NCBI GenBank assembly: GCA_009911195.1
Contig: QXWV01000020.1
Span: forward strand, 1 to 64,000
Source of the DNA: Lachnospiraceae bacterium
GTDB taxonomy: Bacteria; Bacillota; Clostridia; Lachnospirales; Lachnospiraceae
Reading direction: 5' to 3'
DNA: 64,000 nt
A program made the position numbers and the translations under genes. The notes under the pieces were generated by a model. It ran no database searches. It was not told where the DNA came from and was given only the letters and a program-made list of their open reading frames with translations. This document shows positions 53,051-61,285 of the stretch, piece after piece (the first letter of the stretch is position 1; each line of letters begins with the position of its first letter).

Positions 53051-54802
53051 CTAGAGAAATTTAATTTTCTTTACAATCTGGACAAACTCTATGTTATTCC
53101 TTGTTTTGGAAAACATATCAAGTATCTTATCCACCGCTTCTTCAGTCTTCATCCCATTTAACGCTTTGCGCATGATATTGATTGCTTCCTGCTCTTCCGG
53201 GGCAAGAAGCAGGTCTTCCCGCCTGGTGCTGGATTTTGGAATATCAATAGCAGGAAATACCCGGCGCTCCGACAGCTTACGGTCAAGGACCAGTTCCATG
53301 TTGCCAGTTCCCTTGAATTCTTCATAAACAACATCGTCCATCTTGCTTCCTGTTTCCACCAGTGCCGTTGCGAGGATTGTCAGGCTTCCGCCCCCTCGCA
53401 TATTTCTGGCTGCACCGAAGAAACGTTTCGGCATATGCAGTGCAGCAGGGTCCAAACCACCCGATAAAGTCCTTCCGCTAGGCGGTACTGTAAGATTATA
53501 GGCCCTGGTCAGGCGGGTAATGCTGTCAAGCAGTATCATAACATCCTTTTTATGCTCTACCAAACGTTTCGCACGTTCGATTACCATTTCCGATACCCTT
53601 TTATGGTGCTCCGGCAACTCATCAAATGTGGAATAGATGACTTCCACATTCGGGCCTTCGATAGCCTCTTTGATATCCGTAACTTCCTCTGGCCGCTCAT
53701 CAATTAACAGAATAATCAAATGTACTTCCGGCGAATTTTTCTTAATCGACTTTGCTACTTCTTTCAGCAAAGTAGTCTTTCCTGCTTTCGGCTGGGAAAC
53801 AATCATCCCCCTCTGCCCTTTTCCCACAGGGCTGATTAAATCCATAATGCGCATAGCCACAGAAGCCCCTGGCGTCTCCAGATTCAACCGTTCATTGGGG
53901 AAAATAGGCGTCATGTCTTCAAAATTGCACCGACGCATCGCTGCTTCCGGGGTATAGCCGTTGATAGTCTTTACATATAATAATGCGCTAAATTTCTCGC
54001 TTTGAGTCTTAATCCTTGTATTCCCTTCCAGAATATCCCCCGTTTTAAGGTTAAAACGGCGTATCTGGCTGGGAGCAACATATACATCGTTCTCCCCCGG
54101 AAGATAATTCTCGCAACGGATAAACCCGAAACCGTCAGGCATTACCTCCAAAATGCCATGTGCCGTAATACCGCTGTCCAAATCCGCCGGATACTTCTCC
54201 TCTTCCCTCACAACTTTCTGTCCTTCCTGACGGTTATCCCCTTGTCCTCGGCCCTCATTTAAGTTTCGCCCTTCCCCGGCATTCCGGTTTTCGTACTGGG
54301 CTCTCCGGTTCTCATAGCTTCCCCGGCCCTCTCCCTGGTTTCTGCCCTCATTCTGGCTTCTCCCTTCATTTTGGTTTCTTCCCTCATACTGGCTTCTTCC
54401 TTCGTTTTGGTTTTTGCCTTCGTTTTGATTTCTGCCCTCATATCGGGATTTTCCTTCTTCATTTCCCCCTGGTTTTTCCCCGGTCGACGATTTATCGCCC
54501 ATTCCGCCCTTCTCTTCGCTTCGTCTGGCGGATTCCGCTGCCCTTTTCGTTTCCGCTGTACTACGGAATTCAGAGCCTTTTTCCGCGCCTCGTTTTCCCG
54601 TACTTTTCCGCCCTTTATTGGGCTTCTCCTGCACTGCGTCTGCGCCCTCTTCCTCTTTAGGCGCATTCTTTTCCTTCTCATCCTCTAAAAGCATGACTTC
54701 TACGATTTCTGCCTTCTTCATCCCGGATGTTCCTTTGATTCCCCTTGCCTTGGCAATTTCCTTTAAATCCGCAAGTGCCAACGATTCATATTTTTCTCTC
54801 AT
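53051..54802 (-). CDS. rho: Transcription termination factor Rho with disordered insert
   Basis: Hexameric RNA-dependent ATPase that ends transcription. The 583-residue protein has the N-terminal Rho_N helical domain ([32 protein letters not shown]) and a low-complexity insert of about 145 residues. RNA-binding ([27 protein letters not shown]), Walker [16 protein letters not shown], Walker [18 protein letters not shown] and the [11 protein letters not shown] region follow. The insert is charged and rich in Lys, Glu and Arg. From about residue 128 it becomes a tandem array built on N-x-N-E-G-R units ([19 protein letters not shown]). Such inserts are known in some Firmicute and Bacteroidetes Rho proteins. 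The ATG at 54802 follows GGAGG by 6 nt. Confidence 0.96.
   Translation of the reverse strand: MREKYESLALADLKEIAKARGIKGTSGMKKAEIVEVMLLEDEKEKNAPKEEEGADAVQEKPNKGRKSTGKRGAEKGSEFRSTAETKRAAESARRSEEKGGMGDKSSTGEKPGGNEEGKSRYEGRNQNEGKNQNEGRSQYEGRNQNEGRSQNEGRNQGEGRGSYENRRAQYENRNAGEGRNLNEGRGQGDNRQEGQKVVREEEKYPADLDSGITAHGILEVMPDGFGFIRCENYLPGENDVYVAPSQIRRFNLKTGDILEGNTRIKTQSEKFSALLYVKTINGYTPEAAMRRCNFEDMTPIFPNERLNLETPGASVAMRIMDLISPVGKGQRGMIVSQPKAGKTTLLKEVAKSIKKNSPEVHLIILLIDERPEEVTDIKEAIEGPNVEVIYSTFDELPEHHKRVSEMVIERAKRLVEHKKDVMILLDSITRLTRAYNLTVPPSGRTLSGGLDPAALHMPKRFFGAARNMRGGGSLTILATALVETGSKMDDVVYEEFKGTGNMELVLDRKLSERRVFPAIDIPKSSTRREDLLLAPEEQEAINIMRKALNGMKTEEAVDKILDMFSKTRNNIEFVQIVKKIKFL
54259..54450 (-). repeat. 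Tandem repeats coding the Rho insert
   Basis: Successive imperfect 18-nt units encode N-x-N-E-G-R, with variants Y-E-G-R and G-E-G-R. The units keep reading frame, and third positions differ, so it is an old repeat held at protein level rather than a fresh expansion. Confidence 0.65.
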
Positions 54803-55284
54803 AAAATTCCTCCGTTTCCTTTTCACCGGATAAACAGTATATTCCTATGTAACAGCAAGCCTGTATCTTGCTTCAAATATTAAACTCAATTCTTTCGTTA
54901 CTGGGGTTTTATATCTGATATGTGAATGGAATTGCTTATTAAACACTATCTGCTGCTACCCATTATACAACAGCTTTTCCAAAATAGGAAGTCCTTTTTT
55001 ATCCCTTCGGGAAATCCACCGTAACAGTTTTGCGGCATCGCAGGGAAACCAATTTTCATGGTCCAAACGCCCTGCCCGTTGCGCCGCCCATGAAAATTGG
55101 TTTCCCTGCGATGCCTCCACTAAACCTTGCATTTCCCCCTCAAATATTATATGATAATCCCAGCACAAGCCAAAAACTTAATCCAAATAAACATTTAGCA
55201 GGCTTGCGTCCGCGCGGCATCCGCAAGCTTGATATCAACAAAAGGTTTTAAGTGTTAAAAGCCGCACAGAAATGAGGAAAAGCC
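54803..55284. other. Intergenic region between rho and malic enzyme genes
   Basis: A 480-bp gap between divergent genes. It holds the rho leader (54803-54900) and an element with a 28-bp inverted repeat (55034-55115). On the malic enzyme side there is a 7-bp inverted repeat (55202-55228), the palindrome TTGATATCAA (55229-55238) and TTTTAA-gtg-TTAAAA (55246-55260). A minus-strand frame across the inverted repeat (54956-55168) could code 70 residues, but its composition follows the repeat arms and I do not call it a gene. Confidence 0.6.
55034..55115. repeat. 28-bp perfect inverted repeat element, with repeat copy B
   Basis: The left arm 55034-55061 and right arm 55088-55115 are exact reverse complements over 28 bp, with a 26-nt spacer. 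The arms contain GCAGGGAAACC and GGTTTCCCTGC. The minus strand of 55057-55098 is the second copy of the 42-bp repeat at 39646-39687 (35 of 42 identical). No clear target-site duplication flanks the element. Confidence 0.8.
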
Positions 55285-56436
55285 ATGACCACAAACGAAA
55301 AAGCATTAGAACTTCATAAAAAATGGAACGGGAAACTGGAAACCATATCCAAAACACCGGTAAAATCCAGGGAGGATTTATCTTACGCATACACTCCCGG
55401 CGTTGCTGAGCCATGCAAAGTAATCGCCGAAAATAAAGAAGAAGCCTATACCTACACTATGAAGGCCAATACTGTAGCCGTAGTATCCGACGGCAGCGCC
55501 GTACTGGGGCTGGGAAATATTGGCCCTTATGCCGCTATGCCGGTAATGGAAGGAAAGGCCGTCCTGTTCAAGGAATTCGGCGGTGTCAATGCAGTCCCCA
55601 TCTGTCTGGATACACAGGATACCGAGGAAATCATCAAAGCTGTCACCTATCTCGCCCCTGGTTTTGGCGGAATTAACTTAGAAGACATTAGCGCTCCCCG
55701 CTGTTTTGAAATTGAACAGCGGCTTAAGGATATACTTGATATCCCCGTTTTCCATGATGACCAGCACGGTACGGCCATTGTTGTCCTTGCCGGAATCATC
55801 AATGCTTTAAAGGTCACAGGAAAAAAGAAAGAAAATTGCCGAGTAGTAGTAAACGGAGCCGGAAGCGCAGGGGTAGCCATCACAAAATTGCTTCTCACCT
55901 ATGGTTTCCCCAATATCATCATGTGCGATAAATCGGGCATCCTTTCCAAGCAAAGCGAAGGTTTAAACTGGATGCAGGAAAAAATGGTAGAGGTTACCAA
56001 TTTATCAGGAGAAATCGGTTCCCTGGCCGATGCGCTGAAAGGAGCCGACATTTTCGTGGGGGTATCCGCACCGGGTATTGTAACAAAAGAAATGGTCGCT
56101 TCCATGAACGAAGATTCCATCCTCTTTGCTATGGCAAACCCTGTTCCTGAAATCATGCCCAACCTGGCAAAAGAGGCTGGCGCCAGAATCGTAGGCACAG
56201 GACGCAGCGATTTTCCTAACCAGGTTAATAACGTGGTAGCCTTCCCTGGCATTTTTAAAGGGGCTTTGGAAGGACGCGCTTCCCAGATTACGGAAGAAAT
56301 GAAGCTGGCTGCCGCTAATGCCATCGCCAGCCTTGTTCCCGATGAGGAGTTGAACGAAAACAATATTATGCCGGAAGCCTTTGACCCCAAGGTAGTTCAG
56401 GCCGTAGCCGAAGCGGTAAAATCACACATCCGGTAG
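55285..56436 (+). CDS. Malic enzyme (NAD(P)-dependent)
   Basis: Oxidative decarboxylation of malate to pyruvate, or the reverse, supplying pyruvate and reduced cofactor. The 383-residue short-form enzyme starts with a helical segment and then SYAYTPGVAEPCKVIAEN. It has the malic-enzyme signature in GLGNIGPYAAMPVMEGKAVLFKEFGG, DISAPRCFEIE, FHDDQHGTAIVVLAGI and the Rossmann motif VVNGAGSAGVAITKLLL. It lacks the phosphotransacetylase-like tail of long bacterial forms. GAGGAAAAGCC precedes the ATG. The upstream region has palindromes that might bind a regulator. It begins a short plus-strand group but is separated from the next gene by 99 bp. Confidence 0.94.
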   Translation: MTTNEKALELHKKWNGKLETISKTPVKSREDLSYAYTPGVAEPCKVIAENKEEAYTYTMKANTVAVVSDGSAVLGLGNIGPYAAMPVMEGKAVLFKEFGGVNAVPICLDTQDTEEIIKAVTYLAPGFGGINLEDISAPRCFEIEQRLKDILDIPVFHDDQHGTAIVVLAGIINALKVTGKKKENCRVVVNGAGSAGVAITKLLLTYGFPNIIMCDKSGILSKQSEGLNWMQEKMVEVTNLSGEIGSLADALKGADIFVGVSAPGIVTKEMVASMNEDSILFAMANPVPEIMPNLAKEAGARIVGTGRSDFPNQVNNVVAFPGIFKGALEGRASQITEEMKLAAANAIASLVPDEELNENNIMPEAFDPKVVQAVAEAVKSHIR

Positions 56437-56535
56437 GAAACGTTACACAGCAACAGGAGCACACACTGCCAGGCTGCTACAGCCTCCCTAAAACAATACG
56501 GCCGAAATAACGGACTGGCATCACCATATAAATCT

Positions 56536-57492
56536 ATGAACGAGAATTTATGGAAGGAATGGCACGGCAAACCCTACTATTCCCTAAATGCATACCTGAA
56601 AAATATTTATGGGAAAAAAATAAAAAAAGTCGCCATAGACGGCGGTTTTACATGCCCTAACCGGGATGGTACGCTGGATTCCCGCGGCTGCATCTTTTGC
56701 AGCGCCGGGGGAAGCGGCGATTTTGCCTTGCCCTGGACTTCTATGCCCGAAGCGGATACCGAACCATATATCGCTTATTTCCAGGCATATACATGCACCT
56801 ATGCCCCCATTCCTTATTTGGAGCAGCTCTACCGGAAGGCTTTGGACAAACCTTCGGTCATCGGCATCTCCATCGCCACCCGCCCGGACTGTCTGCCGGA
56901 AGATGTGCTTTCTTTGCTGTCCAGGCTGAAGGCGGATTATCCCGGCAAATTCATCTGGATAGAGCTGGGGCTGCAGACAATTCACGAAAAAACTGCACGG
57001 TATATCCGGCGCGGTTATCCCACCGGCCGCTTTACCCATGCGGTCTGCCAGCTCCATCAGCGGGATATTCCGGCCATCGCCCATGTGATTCTGGGGCTTC
57101 CCGGAGAGGATTTTGAAATGATGCTTCAAACGGTAGACTTTATCAATTCCCTCCCGGTGGCGGGCATCAAACTACAGCTTCTTCACGTGCTGGCAAATAC
57201 CGATTTAGCAAAAGATTACCATAATGGCCTCTTTTCTGTGCTATCCATGGATGCATATTTGAAAATCCTTATTGCCTGTATCTGCCGCTTGTCTCCGGAT
57301 ACCATCATCCACCGGGTAACTGGGGATGGGCCGAAGGAACTGTTAATCGCCCCCTTATGGAGCAGGGATAAAAAAAGAGTCCTGAACAGCCTCCACCGCC
57401 GTATGCAACTGGAGAATGCCTATCAGGGAAAAAATTTTAATATTTGGAAAGGAATGGCATCCTATGACCCACGAACCTTTAACCCTCTATAA
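56536..57492 (+). CDS. TIGR01212-family radical SAM protein
   Basis: A 318-residue radical SAM enzyme of the YtqA/TIGR01212 group. The N-terminus YYSLNAYLKNIYGKKIKKVAIDGGFTCPNRDGT leads into the iron-sulfur Cys set CPNRDGTLDSRGCIFCSAGG, in which the spacing between the first two Cys is longer than in canonical CxxxCxxC, as is usual for this family. Later motifs IGISIATRPDCLP, GLQTIHEKTARYIRRGY and VAHVILGLPGEDFEMML-like parts support the call. In relatives, this group has been linked to tRNA or uncharacterised modification; the substrate here is unknown. The start is weakly supported by a ribosome site. Its 3-prime end overlaps the DUF4364 gene by 29 nt. Confidence 0.88.
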   Translation: MNENLWKEWHGKPYYSLNAYLKNIYGKKIKKVAIDGGFTCPNRDGTLDSRGCIFCSAGGSGDFALPWTSMPEADTEPYIAYFQAYTCTYAPIPYLEQLYRKALDKPSVIGISIATRPDCLPEDVLSLLSRLKADYPGKFIWIELGLQTIHEKTARYIRRGYPTGRFTHAVCQLHQRDIPAIAHVILGLPGEDFEMMLQTVDFINSLPVAGIKLQLLHVLANTDLAKDYHNGLFSVLSMDAYLKILIACICRLSPDTIIHRVTGDGPKELLIAPLWSRDKKRVLNSLHRRMQLENAYQGKNFNIWKGMASYDPRTFNPL

Positions 57493-57979
57493 ACTGATTA
57501 TCCTCTATATGCTAAACCAGGTGGATTTTCCCCTCACCAGCGCCCAGGTGAGCGACTTTATGCTGGAGGGGGAATATACCAATTTCCTTACCTTGCAGCA
57601 GGCTATTTCCGAACTTACCGAGGCCGGGCTGATTACCACCCATTCCATCGGCAACCGGACCCACCTGATGATTACCGGGGAAGGGAAAAATACCCTCTCC
57701 TTCTTTGAAGGCAATATTGGCGAAACAATCAAAAAAGAAATCCTGAATTATCTGGGTGTCCATGAAGCCGCCTTAAGGGATGAAGTCTCCATCACCGGGG
57801 AATATTACAAATCCACCAGCGGGGAATATGAAGCTCGCCTGACCGCAAGGGAAAAAAATGTAAAACTGGTAGAACTTATCCTATCCGTTCCCACACAGGA
57901 AACCGCTGCCGCTATCTGCGACAACTGGCAGAAAAAAAACCAGGAAATCTATCAGTTTCTTATCGGGGAGCTGTTTTAG
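57464..57979 (+). CDS. DUF4364 family protein (winged-helix-like)
   Basis: A 171-residue protein of the DUF4364 family found in Clostridia. Residues about 5-75 look like a winged helix (LYKLIILYMLNQVDFPLTSAQVSDFML and FLTLQQAISELTEAGLITTHSIGNRTHLMITGEGKNTL), so a DNA-binding role is plausible. The remainder (EILNYLGVHEAALRDEVSITGEYYKSTSGEYEARLTA) is family-specific. The ATG at 57464 follows AAAGGA by 10 nt inside the end of the radical SAM gene, so the pair is translated together. No direct evidence of a target exists in the window. Confidence 0.85.
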   Translation: MTHEPLTLYKLIILYMLNQVDFPLTSAQVSDFMLEGEYTNFLTLQQAISELTEAGLITTHSIGNRTHLMITGEGKNTLSFFEGNIGETIKKEILNYLGVHEAALRDEVSITGEYYKSTSGEYEARLTAREKNVKLVELILSVPTQETAAAICDNWQKKNQEIYQFLIGELF

Positions 57980-58024
57980 CATGTGGGAAATCTTTCCATA
58001 AAACCGCTTCCCCTTTTCCCTTTC

Positions 58025-59947
58025 TCAACGTTTTTTTATCACTTCCCCCCAGCCGGAGATGCCCACAATATTTTTGGCAAACCCGGTATAGTTTTCCCCT
58101 TGCTCCGTATCCATATACTTGTATACGCTATAGGCATATTTATGGGAGCCATCCGGGCGGTTTAATCCTAAAGCCAGACCTTGTGCTATTTCCTCCACCG
58201 CATCGGTCTGCCTGGAAAATAAAATGGAATCAATATGCTGGTTAGCTTCTGCCATTTTATAGGCATATACCATAGCGGCCGCCTGCACTTCTTCCCCTTT
58301 GGATGAGGTATATCCCAGTTCACTTAAAATCACGGAGCGCACTTCCCCTTCTTCCGTGAGGAACTGCTCCTGCTGCATATAATCGGTCACGATATGGATA
58401 TTTGCCATGGTAACCATGGGGGTATCCGCCGAGGCTTTTACATATTTGGAAGCATGCCATATATAGGGGGTGGTCAGGGGCACATTATACGGATGGATAG
58501 CTAACCCCCAGTCGATATTCCCCTCCGATTTTATCTCCCGGTTAAATACATCCAGAATATCCCTGGCATCATAATTCCCGGAAGCGGCATTGTTCCTATC
58601 CCACTGCTGGTCCAGGGAAATATATACGTTACAGGAACTGTTAGTGCTCTTTATCGCATTATAAAACACACGGAATGCCTTCGCATATTCTTTCACATAC
58701 ATATCCAAATCCACATGCTCCATATAGTTCCATTCTTTTCTTGCATTCACTTCATTGCCTATTATCCAGTTGGTCACAAGCCCCCTGCCGCTGGATGCGC
58801 TGGAGTACCTTTCCGCCAGGAAAGAGCCTATGGCCGCTAAATATTCCTGCCCCGCCTCATCGTTTCCATTGAAAGCATAATAGGGGGCACTTCCCAGGCC
58901 GGAACGGGCCATGGGATGAATCAACTGGGGATAGGCGGAAATATCGTTTAAAAGGATGGCTGTCACTTCAATTCCCTTAGAAGTAAGGATGCCGAATACC
59001 AAATCATATTCTGACATCACCTGGCCGTTAAAGGAATAGCTTTTCCCCCTGTAATTATATTGAATCGTAGGGTGGATGCCGTCGGTGGAATTCCCCAGGA
59101 TTCTTGACACAGGAATGTTATAGGATGCATGCCTTACGCCTAAATCATCCAGTTCCGATGTCCGCAGCTTATTCGGGTCTACCAAAAGTCCCTTTTTTGA
59201 AAATGTTTCTTTTCTTCCCGAATGATATTTTGCTGCTGCCCCCGGATTGGTAATATAGCTTGGCCTGCTCACCGCAATATATTTCCCGTCCTTCTTTACA
59301 GCCACCAGGAATTTTCGGAAAATGTCGATAGCAGCACCGCTTCTGGCAGTCCTAAACTGTACACTTTCGTCTTTATACTCCTGCCCGATATAGGACACCT
59401 CTTCCCCCAGCCCGTTTTCCAGGGCTTTTATGGAAAAAAGGTAATAGTATTTGTCATCGCTGACAGGAATCCCTTCCGATGACGTCTCCACTACAATTTC
59501 ATCCGATTCACTGTCTATCTTGCAGGAAGCGATATGCAGGAAATTCTCCCTGTTTTCTTCCGTCAGCTCCACAAAGGGCGGTCTCTTTTTCAGGGCTTCC
59601 AGCACATTTTTCGCAGATTCTGCCGGAAATCCCAGCACCCGGTCTCCCTGTTCCTCCGCCGCTTTCCCTGCAGTCGCCCTTTCCTCTTCCTCCCTTGCCT
59701 GTCCGCTCTTTTCCCTTTCCATGCGGGCAGCCTGAAGCACCGTCACCTTCTTCTCCAGCAGCGCTTTTCCGGTAATGACCCCCGCCAAAAGCGCCACAAG
59801 GCAGATGCCTGCCGCTGCCCCATAGATTTTTGCTTTGCGCTTGCCCTCTTTCACTTCCTGGCCAAGCGTACCCTCGCCCTCATTTATCTTCCGTTCCTTC
59901 CTTTTCCCCTCTGTAACCCAGTCAACTATCCGCTTTTTCCAGTTCAT
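58025..59947 (-). CDS. DUF5722 glycosidase-like membrane-anchored protein
   Basis: A 640-residue protein with a cytoplasmic basic N-terminus, one transmembrane segment at about residues 41-60 (IYGAAAGICLVALLAGVITG), a helical, charged stalk, and a large external domain. The external part has DGIHPTIQYNYRGKSYSFNGQVMSEYDLVFG, then TIM-barrel-like signatures LVTNWIIGNEVNARKEWNYM, with a possible acid Glu, and VILSELGYTSSKGEE, with a possible nucleophile Glu. This layout resembles clan-A glycoside hydrolases, and I place it in DUF5722. Substrate and activity are unknown. Its start overlaps the rarA stop (ATGA), so the two genes are translated together. Confidence 0.78.
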   Translation of the reverse strand: MNWKKRIVDWVTEGKRKERKINEGEGTLGQEVKEGKRKAKIYGAAAGICLVALLAGVITGKALLEKKVTVLQAARMEREKSGQAREEEERATAGKAAEEQGDRVLGFPAESAKNVLEALKKRPPFVELTEENRENFLHIASCKIDSESDEIVVETSSEGIPVSDDKYYYLFSIKALENGLGEEVSYIGQEYKDESVQFRTARSGAAIDIFRKFLVAVKKDGKYIAVSRPSYITNPGAAAKYHSGRKETFSKKGLLVDPNKLRTSELDDLGVRHASYNIPVSRILGNSTDGIHPTIQYNYRGKSYSFNGQVMSEYDLVFGILTSKGIEVTAILLNDISAYPQLIHPMARSGLGSAPYYAFNGNDEAGQEYLAAIGSFLAERYSSASSGRGLVTNWIIGNEVNARKEWNYMEHVDLDMYVKEYAKAFRVFYNAIKSTNSSCNVYISLDQQWDRNNAASGNYDARDILDVFNREIKSEGNIDWGLAIHPYNVPLTTPYIWHASKYVKASADTPMVTMANIHIVTDYMQQEQFLTEEGEVRSVILSELGYTSSKGEEVQAAAMVYAYKMAEANQHIDSILFSRQTDAVEEIAQGLALGLNRPDGSHKYAYSVYKYMDTEQGENYTGFAKNIVGISGWGEVIKKR

Positions 59948-61272
59948 TGTTCCGCCTCTTTTTTGATTCTCGCCATATGTTCTCTTATCTTTACTTCATA
60001 GCCATTGCCCGAAGGCTTATAAAACTCTTTGCCGTTCAGTTCATAAGGAAGATACTGTTGTTTTACATAATGGTTGGGATAGTCATGGGCATAAAGGTAT
60101 CCTGTTCCATGGCCCAACTTGGATGCCCCTTTATAATGGGCATCCTGCAAATGGCCGGGTATAGGCAGATTCCCTGTCTCTTCCACTGTCTTTGAAGCTT
60201 TCCCGATAGCTTCTACCGCCGCATTGCTCTTCGGCGCGCTGGCTACATAGGTCACCGCCTGGGCTAAAATAATCTGCGCTTCCGGCATTCCTATCCGCTC
60301 TGCCGCCAGGGAGGCGCTCACCGCCACCTGGAGGGCATTGGGGTCTGCATTCCCCACATCTTCCGCCGCACAAATCATAATCCGCCTGGCAATAAACGTA
60401 ACGCTTTCCCCCGCATACAGCATCCTCGCCAGATAGTACACCGCTGCATCCGGGTCTGAGCCCCTCATGCTTTTAATAAAAGCGGATATTGTATCGTAAT
60501 GGTTATCACCTGTCTTGTCATAACGAATCACCCGTTTCTGGATACATTCCTGCGCTACTTCCACGGTAATATGTATCTTTCCGTCATCGTCCCGTTTTGT
60601 TGTCATAATACCCAGTTCCACCGCATTCAAAGCATGCCTGGCATCCCCGCCCGACAGCTCTGCCAGAAATTCCAGGGCATCTTCCTCGATTTCCGCTTCA
60701 TATGCCCCCATCCCCTTATCCCTGTCATATACCGCACGATTTAGCAACGTCTTAATATCTTCCCTGGACAGAGGCTTTAATTCAAAAACAATGGAACGGG
60801 AAATTAGTGCCCCATTTACTTCAAAATAAGGATTTTCCGTAGTAGCCCCGATTAAAATCAGCGTGCCATCCTCCACAAAAGGAAGCAGATAGTCCTGCTG
60901 CCCTTTGTTAAACCTATGTATCTCATCTATAAACAGTATCGTCTTACGGCCATACATCCCCTGCATATCCTTCGCCTTGGCCACAACCTCCTCCATGTCC
61001 TTTTTCCCCGCCACCGTAGCATTAATCTGGGTGAACTCAGCGCTGGTTGTATTGGCAATTACTTTAGCCAGAGTTGTTTTTCCCGTTCCCGGAGGGCCAT
61101 ATAAAATAATGGAACTGAGCTTATCCGCCTTTATCGCCCGGTAGAGGAGCTTGTCCTTCCCAATAATATGCTGCTGACCCACTACCTCTTCCAATGTTTT
61201 AGGGCGCAGCCTGGCCGCCAGGGGGGATTCCTTTTCCATATTCGTGTTCCGCATATATTCAAATAAATCCAT
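59944..61272 (-). CDS. rarA: Replication-associated recombination protein RarA (MgsA)
   Basis: A AAA+ ATPase that acts at stalled replication forks. The 442-residue protein starts with SPLAARLRPKTLEEVVGQQHIIG and has Walker A ILYGPPGTGKTTLAKVIA, Walker B ILFIDEIHRFNKGQQDYLLP, the sensor region LIGATTENPYFEVNGALISRS and the arginine-finger-type region LSGGDARHALNAVE. A C-terminal helical domain with DPDAAVYYLARMLYAGE follows, as in RarA/MgsA/WRNIP1. AAGGAG lies about 9 nt before the ATG. It is the second gene after the radical SAM-HAD gene and overlaps the DUF5722 gene by 4 nt. Confidence 0.95.
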   Translation of the reverse strand: MDLFEYMRNTNMEKESPLAARLRPKTLEEVVGQQHIIGKDKLLYRAIKADKLSSIILYGPPGTGKTTLAKVIANTTSAEFTQINATVAGKKDMEEVVAKAKDMQGMYGRKTILFIDEIHRFNKGQQDYLLPFVEDGTLILIGATTENPYFEVNGALISRSIVFELKPLSREDIKTLLNRAVYDRDKGMGAYEAEIEEDALEFLAELSGGDARHALNAVELGIMTTKRDDDGKIHITVEVAQECIQKRVIRYDKTGDNHYDTISAFIKSMRGSDPDAAVYYLARMLYAGESVTFIARRIMICAAEDVGNADPNALQVAVSASLAAERIGMPEAQIILAQAVTYVASAPKSNAAVEAIGKASKTVEETGNLPIPGHLQDAHYKGASKLGHGTGYLYAHDYPNHYVKQQYLPYELNGKEFYKPSGNGYEVKIREHMARIKKEAEQ

Positions 61273-61285
61273 GGCTTCTTTCTCC

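Noticed and set aside
54956-55168. 70-residue minus-strand frame across the 28-bp inverted repeat
   Set aside because: Its sequence is dictated by the repeat arms and has no recognisable domain; the region is better read as a repeat element.
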